From Podaxis mareebaensis (Eukaryota; Basidiomycota; Agaricomycetes; Agaricales; Agaricaceae), in assembly GCA_018524725.1 (NCBI GenBank), contig JAEUWP010000285.1, positions 1 through 64,000 on the forward strand: a DNA stretch of 64,000 nt, read 5' to 3'. Below the pieces are notes generated by a model. It was given only the letters and a program-made list of their open reading frames with translations. It was not told where the DNA came from and did no database searches. Shown here piece by piece: positions 55,401-64,000 of this stretch. A program made the translations under genes and the position numbers. Within the stretch, counting starts at the first letter, position 1; each line of letters opens with the position of its first letter.

Positions 55401-56248
55401 CTCAGTCGTAAAACCTCCTCCTGTGTCACTGAAAGCTAAGAGCCACAGAGAAAACACACACGTTGGCGTTGCCCCTGGGGAGCTCAATAGCAACTGGGAC
55501 ATACCTGACTATCGAAATCCAGCCGTTAACATCAGCTTCATACAAGAGAGAAACACAACTCACGTCTGCAACCCCTCAACCTGAGCCATCAAACTCGCCT
55601 CGATCGCCTTGAACTCCTCACTTTCCGACGCTCTTTGATGATCCTCACTCTCAATCTGATCTTTCAGCCTCTTGATCACCCTATGATCATCCACCCGCCG
55701 CGTCTTGAGTTTCTGAAATTTGGCCAACACACTAACAGCTTTTCTAAGGGCCGTGTTCTACCGAATACAATTATTAGCCATGTAAAAAGAGACGCAAGGT
55801 CAAACGGGGGGACTGCACACCTCGTCCTCATCCTTAGTATCCAACCACTCCCCAATCTGCGTCAGGAGAGCTAACAGTTCCTCTTCGGAAGCATCCCATG
55901 CCAATATCAGCCGCTGCAAAAACTCGGTCTCTTTGATTTCGTCTAACGAATCTGGTCTATCGACGTGCAGCTTCTTGATTCTTTCTGATGAGAAGGGTTT
56001 GCGACAAAGGGGACAATTTGCGGGGTTGACAGTCTCCAGGCATCTATGAGTCCGATGTCCGACACCAAGGGGATACCGGAAGTCAGACCAGAGCTCAACC
56101 GAAAAAGAAACAAGGGACCGAGGTATGCAACTCACACTGCACAAAAGACATGGCCGCAAGGGATAGCATGGGGGGTTTGTGGCGATGAGTCGGATGTGTA
56201 TGGTTCAAGACAGACATCACAATAGCTCGAAGGGTGAAGAATCAGCAT
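52448..56248 (-). CDS. RING-finger protein with coiled coil and long disordered tail (paralogue 2)
   Basis: The start is MLILHPSSYCDVCLEPY at 56248. Exon 1 ends in the RING at HAIPCGHVFCAV, joined to CLETVNPANCPLCRKPF near 56045, so C3HC4 is complete. A helical part follows (FLQRLILAWDASEEELLALL). Several small exons then give a coiled coil, including LKTRRVDDHRVIKRLKDQIE and YETELEDLRPLLSRVKKYEH. A final exon of 2.8 kb (55249-52448) encodes more than 900 residues rich in Ser, Thr, Pro, Gln and Asn, with an RERDRERDRDR run near 53150 and QPQSQSQVQAQTQPQ near 52850. The protein ends RGFLRSFSYDNFS. It is probably an E3 ubiquitin ligase or scaffold, paralogous to the gene at 44861, and larger mainly by its tail. 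Confidence 0.8.
53135..53185 (-). repeat. Coding hexamer-type microsatellite (Arg-Asp/Glu repeat)
   Basis: A run of CTATCC and CTCTCC-like units encodes DRERDRERDRDR on the minus strand within the RING gene. Length changes in multiples of three would alter only the charged stretch. Confidence 0.6.
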
Positions 56249-56561
56249 CCACGCAAATGCAAACCGGATTGGGTATCCAAGAAACGGAAGCTAAACAGGA
56301 GCGAAAGAGGCAAAGAAAACAGCAGCCCAGAGGCTAGTGCGTGGACAGAGGAGGATAAAGGGGGACTATAAAAGATTGAGGAAGGGCATACAGCAAGAAT
56401 GGGGAAAGCTGTTAGGAGTCACGGAAGGGACGACAACGGAGTTTCACAGCCCTGCAGCCGCACCTTATCCGGTTTTAACGACACCAGGCGCCGGCATGGC
56501 AAAACAACATTACATTCTACCTCTAGGTCTACATACACACAACAACTATGATCACAGAGTC
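56249..56561. promoter_or_regulatory. Promoter of the RING gene / 3' flank of the acyltransferase
   Basis: These 313 bp lie between two minus-strand genes. The last part before 56562 must contain the terminator of the acyltransferase gene and the rest the promoter of the RING gene. No distinct element was recognised. Confidence 0.3.
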
Positions 56562-58957
56562 CTATGACACAACAGACGGTACATGAGCTCCTTGGCTCAA
56601 TACATATGTCATCTCTTTACTGTCCAAATTTCTCAAATAATTCCCAAGATTGATGTACGCTTGTAGACGCGCATTCAATAGCTCTCGTATGAGCTTCCTC
56701 GACGAGATCGGTGGTGGCGGCTTGGCTGTAACCACATTTGCGCCCGAGCCCCTGATAAACGTGTTTACTGGCGGCGGCGGCGGAGGGGTGCTGTACATCT
56801 GGAACTCTTGAGGTCGCAACTTGCCAGAAAACAGTGCTCCCCACACGAGTTTTCCGAACGTTGTCAAACGGCGTAATCTGCGCATAATAAAATGTCAGTC
56901 AACCGCAGCAAAACAACAACGCTAAGAACGCACTGTCTCAAGTTTCCTGTGATCACAAAATTAGCTTGAACCTACGATCAATCAAAGAGAAACACGCACG
57001 TTGGACGAGCGACAAGTGCCACTTGACAAGGACATACACGCTCGCATACACCGCCACAGATAGTCCAAAGATCCCTTTCACACTGTCTAAAAAACCTGAC
57101 TCTGCCAACACCCCGGTCCTCCACAACTTCGCCAAAATGCCCACAATGCTCAGCCCAATCCCGATCCCACCTCCAATAGCTCGATATTCGGCTTCCGTCT
57201 CCTCGTGTCCTGGCCACCTCAGCGCCCTCACCATAACCTGACTAACAATATACGCGGGGATGTGGAACAAGAAAACAGGGACAAAAGCGAAGAGGCAGAT
57301 TAGAGCGAGCGGCAAACTTGAAGCAATATTGCAAAATGCACGGAAGAGGTACAAGAAACTGAGGTTATTGGGAGCAAAGGAAGGGCATGCGAGTGGGAGG
57401 AGCTCTGAGAGGATCGTGTGGTCTATTTGGGAGTAATAAAGTAAAGAGTAGTATCGTAAGAGAGACTTGCGGACTTGGTCGAGTTTTCGGTCAGGTTCGG
57501 TGAGGGAAAAGATGTTTATGAGACTATACCTGCTCGTGAGTATTGTGTGGCGCAGGAGATAGATAAACACACTTTTGTGAAACGCCCACCCAATTCTCTA
57601 TACGAACGTTCCTCTGATCCTTCCAAAGAATCTTCATAGCCATCCGAGCGGCATACAAAGTCTCCCTAGGCGCCTTCAGCAACCTAACAACAAAACATCC
57701 AATAGGAACACATACCAATCCGGGGCGTTCACCGTCAGCCCAATTAACCGCCGCTCGATTTCAGCATTCAACTCGTTCACAACCGACCTAGAAGCCTCAT
57801 TAAGGTCAATCAACCCTTCATTAAACAACTCGGCTGTATACGCGTCCACTCGAATCGGTTCACCAAACCTACAAAACCCAGTCAACCCCCTCTCAAAACC
57901 GACATCTTACACCAAAAAAACTCACCCAACACGAACCTAGCCACCCAACAAGCAAACCAAGATCAACACAAATCCAAACCCCAAAAACATAAACCAATTC
58001 CACTCACCCGACTCCTGTACCTCGCCTTATCTTCATACACAATCCCAACAGGTACAACCTTCAACCCCGTCCTCTCTCCCTTCCTCCCCTCTCCATAAAT
58101 ATACACCTCCCTCGCCCTATCACTCTCCATCCTCGCCAACTTATCCTCACGCACCGACTTGACATATTCAACAGCGGCCCATGCAGCTCCGGGAAGGACT
58201 TGCGCTATAGCTGGGAGAGTGTATGACGTTCCTTCCGGGAATATGCCGATGACTTTTCCTTCGGCGAGAGCGCGAGATGTGGATTTGAAAAGATTTGGCT
58301 TAGTGGTTGGTGGGTCCGTGTCAGATGGTGGGGTGTTGTTGTTTCCGGAGTCGGTGTTATTCACGTCCGCGTCGGTGTCGTTGTTGTTGTTGTCAGTCTC
58401 AGTGTCGTTTACAACGTTGTCGTTGTTGTTGCCAGCATCAGTGTTATTCTCTCCAAGGTCAATGGTGTCATTTCCAGTTGCTGCGGCATCTTCGCCGGTA
58501 TGGGTGTTAGCCCCGTCAGAACCATTCCTCTCCTCAGTCGAGGGAGCAGCAACACGATTCGAGTCTCTCTCCACCCTAATCGCATCAATGCTTTCCAGAA
58601 TAAACCTCGTCACTACATTCTCGAATAGCGTCGACTTGGTCCAAAAACAGATGGGTCTTCCATGAGGAATTGTCGCCACTAGACATTACAACGAGTCAAC
58701 ACTGAAGCAGAAGGAGGACAGCGTGAAACATTCACCCAGGGTTGCAATATCAACGATCTCATTATGATGCGTTGTTACTCTGTGTGAAGGAGGAATGCTA
58801 AGTTGAGGAAGAATGGAGATGCTCCGGGAACATACAAAATGAGCGGCCCTTTTTTCGGCACATTTACCGCCCCATCAATGAATACATCCGAGTACCAGCC
58901 CCCTATCATCCACCGCGACGCTTTCCGGAGGACGCGGTAGACGAGCTTGAGCTCCAT
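56562..58957 (-). CDS. Glycerol-3-phosphate/DHAP acyltransferase (Sct1/Gpt2-like)
   Basis: The enzyme makes lysophosphatidic acid at the ER. ATG 58957 gives MELKLVYRVLRKASRWMIGG, then FIDGAVNVPKKGPLIL|VTTHHNEIVDIATL, with the H-x4-D acyltransferase motif. FPEGTSYTLPAIAQVLPGA and VPVGIVYEDKARYRSR are the substrate-binding motifs. FGEPIRVDAY, GLTVNAPDW|ETLYAARMA, LTEPDRKLDQVRKSLLRYYS and a membrane part (ALICLFAFVPVFLFHIP; IGLSIVGILAKLW) follow. The C-terminus is Pro-rich then helical (RELLNARLQAYINLGNYL). Between motifs I and II lies an unusual run rich in Asn, Asp and Thr (about 58340-58530). Frames join across introns with good signals. One HHNEIVD-containing exon is short. Confidence 0.85.
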
Positions 58958-59303
58958 CCTAGCCAATCGAGGCTGGAGAAAGAAAAGTTTGTACACGAAG
59001 GTTTATGGTTCAAGTTAACGTTGAAATACGTATTGTTGATCAGCCTTCCCCATTTACCTGTCAGTGCGCGGGAAATAACATATCTATTCCCGTCAACATA
59101 CATTCCCAGTCTCACGCAAGTCAAAAAGCTTAAGAAAACGCCAGCACAGTTTGGGGTGGACGACCACGGGGCAGAATCATAAATCGATCCTGCTGCGTGT
59201 CGAGCGGCGACATTGTATTCAAAGCAAACCATGTTACAGATCGTTGTAGACAAAAACGACAACATAATTTTTTGACTGGCGCTGACGAGGAGACCAAAAG
59301 CAA
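58958..59303. other. Intergenic between the acyltransferase and uS11 genes
   Basis: Both neighbours are on the minus strand. The stretch contains the promoter of the acyltransferase gene and the 3' UTR of the uS11 gene. A minus-strand frame at 59265-58906 looks random. Confidence 0.5.
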
Positions 59304-60018
<715 letters not shown>

Positions 60019-60824
60019 TTCGACGTAGGTTGAGGACGGGGCTTGAGGATGACTTGGCGGACGACGAGCTCACACACAAATCTCGTTGATCAGGTCGGAT
60101 CAACCCTGGGACAAACAATGGCCAAATAATGTTAGGCGCTTCTCTTGGCGTCACCGTGGGCGCTTGCTCTCATATTTTCCGATGGAATGTTTCTATGAAA
60201 TTTATGCAATATTCTATTCTGGTTCACTTGGCCGCATGGTGCATCTGCCTCGGTTGCTGCCAGTTAGAATAACTCAACATTTCTTTAGGGTTATATATAT
60301 GAACTGCACTACCTACAGCCGACCCCCAGTGGACGTTGAACGCCTTCTCACTCCGAGGCCGAGTCGGACTCAGCTCGACAACCTCAACGTAATCTCCCCA
60401 AGAGGCTACCCAGCCACCCATGTATACAGTCCTCTTTCTATTCTCGAAGCAGAGTGATCACATTCAATCGTTCATATGACCTCTTAAGAACCCACACAAC
60501 CCGCCGCCACCGAATCATACCTACTAACCCAGACTACCTTGGAGCTTGTAGCCCTAATCAAAAAGCTAGTTCCTCCTTGACTACGATCTCAACGGACGGC
60601 TCAGATAACTCACGGGACGGTTTAGTCACCTGAAAGCTGTCTTCCTAACTCAGCGCCATCTTCGAAATGATGTCTTTATCTTGATATGGTCATGATTTCA
60701 GCAACAGACATTTCTAGAATTGGGTTTATAAAGGGCCCCTGGCAATTGGGTGTCCGTATAAATCGAAACTACTCCTCTCCTCCGCTGATCCTCATCTTAT
60801 CTATCGCGTCCCACAACTACAACC
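60019..60824. promoter_or_regulatory. Divergent promoter region, with TATA boxes for the small gene
   Basis: This stretch lies between the starts of uS11 (minus) and the 71-residue gene (plus). Two TATAAA words lie at 60727-60732 and 60757-60762, 93 and 63 bp before the ATG at 60825. They are followed by a pyrimidine-rich run, as in TATA-type promoters. Confidence 0.55.
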
Positions 60825-61224
60825 ATGGCCCCCGACCCAAAGTGCACAGCTGTGGCTAACGCCCTGAAGAACAGCGGTATAATCCCCTCACTGCTACTTC
60901 GTCGATGATTCGTAGTTGACGATGTTGGACGATACGCAGGTCTCACGTATGCCCAACTCGCAGGCAAGATCGGTGCCACCGAGCAACGCGTTATCGACAG
61001 TTAGTATCCTCGATCATTATATATACCCCTCCCAGACTCTCATGAACGCCACTCATAGTCTGTACTGGTGCCGATAAACCTACTGATGCCGAGTTCCATT
61101 CCCTCGCACAAGCTCTCAACATCGCGGAGGTGGGTCACCATATGCTTGATATCGCATCCAAGTTATGTTCATGAGACGTGTGCGCTACTAGGTTCCTCAC
61201 ACTGGCGCCCACGCTACCAAATGA
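60825..61224 (+). CDS. Small cyanase-N-terminus-like helical protein (71 residues)
   Basis: Four short exons (60825-60876, 60940-60999, 61059-61129, 61192-61224; 216 nt in frame) encode MAPDPKCTAVANALKNS, GLTYAQLAGKIGATEQRVID, ICTGADKPTDAEFHSLAQAL and NIAEVPHTGAHATK. It resembles the N-terminal helical (HTH-like) domain of cyanate hydratase: GLT-x5-A-x2-IG at the turn, then a G-x-x-KPT segment and a LAQAL helix. The catalytic C-terminal domain of cyanase is absent, so it should not hydrolyse cyanate. The intron signals (52-62 nt) are good, the frame is kept at every junction, and TATA boxes precede it. Its job is unknown; a role as a small DNA- or protein-binding domain is a guess. Confidence 0.7.
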
Positions 61225-61734
61225 AGGGCATACTTTATCTAGCTTTCAGTATTCAATTCGATCGTGTATCGTTACTAGTCTGGACCCCTTAAACGATATC
61301 TGTAATATATCCGAGTCTCAATGAACCATCAATGACCTGTACAATCAATCCTGCTTTCTGAGCAACCTTACACGTCGCTAAACTTCTCCCCTCACATGTT
61401 TTTGAAGTTAACATATCTTACCTCGTACCTCGTTCACTAGGGAATCTGGTCAAAAATAGCTCGTCCTGCCTGATTCAACATCACGCCCATGATCACCTAT
61501 GCTGCAGCACCTTCACACTACCAGGTCGTACCCAAAGCGTTCAATAGATAATGTCTACAAGAGCCTCAAGCCTTCTGTTAGAGCCCTATAGGCACAACTT
61601 CTAACTTTGGTCACCACCTGTCGCTGGTCGGGCGCCAGAGGTTCGACCCCAACGGAGTGTTCAATAACGTCACGATCACTCGAGATATCCAACTCGGGGG
61701 CGGGAGAGTTGTAGACAGCCAAATCGAAAATAAT
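61225..61734. other. Intergenic
   Basis: This holds the 3' flank of the small gene, then unremarkable sequence. A GGTTCGACCCC word at 61640 resembles a B box but lacks a tRNA context. Confidence 0.4.
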
Positions 61735-61930
61735 CGTCAGCGCTACAAAATGCCACCCTAATCACATCGGCGAGAAACGAATTGTATGCGAAAAAAGTGG
61801 CATGAATCCGACACTCATCGAAAATCTAGGATTGGCCTCCGGGGCAACAGTGATCCAGTCCGACACTGGCCGCTAGAAAACAGATAATAGGCAGCCACGT
61901 AACTGCTATGACCTGTAAGCCTCTAGCCAT
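61735..61930 (+). repeat. Direct repeat, left copy, flanking the F-box gene
   Basis: This copy begins CGTCAGCGCTACAAAATGCC and ends CTCTAGCCAT. It aligns along its whole length with 63321-63549. Shared words include CACCCTAATCACATCG, GGCCGCTAGAA, AGGCAGCCACG and TAGCCAT. It ends about 150 bp upstream of the F-box start codon. Confidence 0.7.
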
Positions 61931-62081
61931 ACTTATTTAGAACATCGGAAGGTTTATGAGGTCAAGTACAAGTTCACCTTTTGCATAAATATGGCTCGTT
62001 AGTACGTAAACAGGAAACCAACGATCCTTTGGCCAGTGAACGTGGAATCGGAACTAGTTTCCAACTCACTCCGACGCAATC

Positions 62082-63269
62082 ATGAATCACAGTGAAGAAA
62101 TCAGCCACATCCTCTCTCAAGTCGTGACCTTCGACGCTGAACTTCGAGAAATCAACAAGAAACGCGCAGCTCTCTTACAGAGACTGAACTCCATTCGATC
62201 TCATATCGTATCGCGGCTTCCTCCGGAAATACTCTCTCGCATACTCTGGTATGCAAGTGTTGCCCACTCCCTCGTTGACGATCCCGACAAGCCACCACCT
62301 TCTGACGCAGAAGTCCTAATCAAACTCACCGCTGTCTGCTCCCATTTTCGCCAAGTCGTTCAATCGTCACCCGAACTTTCTTCCTCTCTTTCTGTGACAG
62401 GGGAGCGAGGACTTCCTTCCCACTTGTCATGGGACAAATGCACTGAACTCCAACTTAGGGACACCAGTCCCGAGTATGCCCTTCGGCTCCTATCGCTCTG
62501 CCCCAACTTGATCGAATTCGATTTCGGATACGATGTCGGGGATTGGGGTCCTCTGGTTCCCCCAAGTTGCGAAGTTGTCTCAATGCAATATCTGCAGAGA
62601 CTTATTTGGATTGCATGGGGCAGAGATGGGCCGAGGCCTCAAAAACCTAAACCTGTGGATGTGAATTTCTTCACCCACTGTCGCTTTCCAGCTATCCGCG
62701 AGCTCATGTGGGATGTCCCACTTCCATCCGACGCGCCCCCTATTCGCGACTTCTTTGCGACCATGCAGCACCTCGAGGAGCTCGATTTTTCTCCCTCGAA
62801 AGCAAGGTATTGTATCGATCAACACTTGGACCTGTTTGGAAACCTTACGAAGTTGGAAGTGGAACTCGTTGATAACTATAGGGTTATGCAAGAATGGTTG
62901 CATCGACTCACCATTAAACCCGGGGCGGAAAATTTATTTCCACGCCTGCGAGAGTTACACCTCACCATGGGAGACGTTGCACCGCATGGGTTGATTGTGG
63001 TGTTATATTCGAGGCGTAACGGACCTGTAGACTGGTTAAGCCCCAAGGACGATCCAGCACGCCTCACGCTACCACCTTATGATCCGACGTCCACTCATTG
63101 GCTGCACCATGCTCGTTTGATGGAGTTCTCAACTCAACCATTCGACAATGGGATAGCAATTGACTTCACGTGGAGTCCACACTATCAAGCACTGCGAGCC
63201 ATGATTGCAGAGGCCAAGGAGGTTGAGGACTTCGAAGTAACGTCTTGGAGGAGTAGAATATCATTTTAA
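62082..63269 (+). CDS. Intronless F-box protein with LRR-like region
   Basis: A single open frame of 395 codons starts MNHSEEISHILSQVVTFDAE. It has a short helical lead (LREINKKRAALLQRLNSI), then the F-box SRLPPEILSRILWYASVAHS with AVCSHFRQVVQSSPELSSSL as its second half. The rest contains Leu-rich repeats of irregular length (LQLRDTSPEYALRLLSLCPN; HLEELDFSPSKARYC; LFPRLRELHLTMGD). Such proteins link targets to SCF ubiquitin ligases and form large, fast-evolving families in mushrooms. Lack of introns contrasts with the neighbours. The gene is bracketed by direct repeats at 61735-61930 and 63321-63549. Confidence 0.85.
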   Translation: MNHSEEISHILSQVVTFDAELREINKKRAALLQRLNSIRSHIVSRLPPEILSRILWYASVAHSLVDDPDKPPPSDAEVLIKLTAVCSHFRQVVQSSPELSSSLSVTGERGLPSHLSWDKCTELQLRDTSPEYALRLLSLCPNLIEFDFGYDVGDWGPLVPPSCEVVSMQYLQRLIWIAWGRDGPRPQKPKPVDVNFFTHCRFPAIRELMWDVPLPSDAPPIRDFFATMQHLEELDFSPSKARYCIDQHLDLFGNLTKLEVELVDNYRVMQEWLHRLTIKPGAENLFPRLRELHLTMGDVAPHGLIVVLYSRRNGPVDWLSPKDDPARLTLPPYDPTSTHWLHHARLMEFSTQPFDNGIAIDFTWSPHYQALRAMIAEAKEVEDFEVTSWRSRISF

Positions 63270-63320
63270 AAGTCACTCTACGAGAATATTCGGAGTAGCT
63301 TCACCACTTTTATTTGGGGC

Positions 63321-63549
63321 CGTCAGCGCTATAAGATACCACCCTAATCACATCGACTCGAAACAAACTGTGTGCAAAAAGGGAGGCATAGATCTGACAC
63401 GTATCCATCATCTGGGATTGACGTTCGCGGCAACTGTGAGCCAGTCGGCCGCTAGAACCTACATCGCGCCACCGACAAGAAAAAGAAGATGGTAGGCAGC
63501 CACGCAGTTACTGTGACCTCTACTCCGAGATGACAACTTCCCTAGCCAT
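63321..63549 (+). repeat. Direct repeat, right copy, flanking the F-box gene
   Basis: This copy begins CGTCAGCGCTATAAGATACC, 51 bp after the F-box stop codon, and ends CCTAGCCAT. It differs from the left copy by point changes, small gaps and an extra segment of about 30 bp near 63455-63495. Divergence suggests the duplication is not recent. Confidence 0.7.
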
Positions 63550-63691
63550 TGCTGCGGAAAGGGACCTACATGCATCATCGACATCTATTGATTTAATATT
63601 TACGACTTATCGTTGGCTCATCCATTTCTTTTCTTTGCGACGTTCACTCATTACCGGCGCAGAACATTTTTCGTCCGCAGCTTTACTTGTA

Positions 63692-63723
63692 CACCTCAGT
63701 TTCGTGGAGACGAAACTGAGGTG
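63692..63723. repeat. Perfect 14-bp inverted repeat with 4-nt loop
   Basis: CACCTCAGTTTCGT at 63692-63705 is followed by GGAG and the exact complement ACGAAACTGAGGTG at 63710-63723. Such a perfect hairpin is unlikely by chance. It could be the end of a small palindromic transposon or a structural element in RNA. Confidence 0.85.
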
Positions 63724-64000
63724 AGTTATTATATACATACCCAGCAAGTCCGACGTAGTTTACTGACTGTTCGTACAGTTCTTTTATTATTTATAGGTAT
63801 TTGCAATACAGTATACAGTCACTTAGCGGTCCTTTTAACACTACATTATATTTCACAAATTCTATACACAATTCCGACCCAATCCAGGTAAAACATCAAA
63901 CACATTATTCTATGATGGATTTATATGTCTGTATAAGTTTTCAGAAATTTTCGGTAAGAACTGCGGCCACAAAATCACTTTCAAGAAATGTCACAAAAAC
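63724..64000. other. AT-rich right edge, no gene seen
   Basis: The last 280 bp are AT-rich with TATA-like words and no coding signal. Confidence 0.5.

Noticed and set aside
58906..59265. 119-codon minus frame between the acyltransferase and uS11
   Set aside because: It overlaps the acyltransferase start and shows no domain or splice logic.
61640..61650. Possible tRNA from GGTTCGACCCC
   Set aside because: Arms on either side do not pair and no A box was found, so it is a chance B-box match.

Overview
The window looks like nuclear DNA of an agaricomycete (mushroom-type basidiomycete). Genes on both strands are broken by many introns of about 45-60 nt with GT..AG ends and short coding exons. 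The gene families present (secreted intradiol dioxygenase-like protein, six-hairpin glycosidase, mushroom ricin-B-fold lectin, Yor1-like ABC transporter, RING proteins with long Ser/Pro-rich tails, F-box protein) are typical of that group. All splice models below were made by eye from reading frame and splice signals; no RNA evidence was available.

Layout. 1-9.9 kb is AT-rich and transposon-derived: two same-strand copies of a Tad-like LINE ORF1, one followed by degenerate endonuclease and reverse-transcriptase domains, a nested tRNA-like (SINE-like) unit, and a tiny retro-insert with target duplication and poly(A). 10-24 kb is an accessory stretch rich in damaged genes: a CmcJ/AsaB-like oxygenase pseudogene with three lesions, an intradiol dioxygenase-like gene lacking a metal-ligand His, a GH27 alpha-galactosidase relic, a PhzF-like gene with an in-frame amber codon, an apparently intact six-hairpin glycosidase with three consecutive micro-exons, a sucrase/ferredoxin-like (Aim32/Apd1) gene, a UbiC-like gene, and two ricin-B-fold lectin copies (one frameshifted, one decayed). 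24-36.4 kb holds an ABCC transporter, an MFS transporter and triosephosphate isomerase. 36.7-49.8 kb holds a SET-domain protein, Sec61 beta, a RING protein and a VAMP7-like R-SNARE, separated by gene-poor DNA. 52-61.3 kb is a compact block: a second RING protein (paralogue of the first), a glycerol-3-phosphate acyltransferase, ribosomal protein uS11 and a 71-residue cyanase-N-terminus-like protein. 62-63.3 kb is an intronless F-box gene set between two ~200-bp direct repeats, followed by a perfect 14-bp hairpin.

How the genes work together. The conserved genes are ordinary cell functions: glycolysis (TPI), translation (uS11), ER translocation (Sec61 beta), vesicle fusion (VAMP7-like) and phospholipid synthesis (GPAT). 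They do not form one pathway. The left-hand accessory part (oxygenase, PhzF-like, dioxygenase-like, glycosidases, lectins, then two transporters) could be a decayed metabolic or secretome island, but no backbone synthase is seen. I found no convincing undescribed multi-gene system. The most unusual signals are the clustered lesions, the micro-exon architecture, the repeat-flanked F-box gene, and the minimal retroposon.
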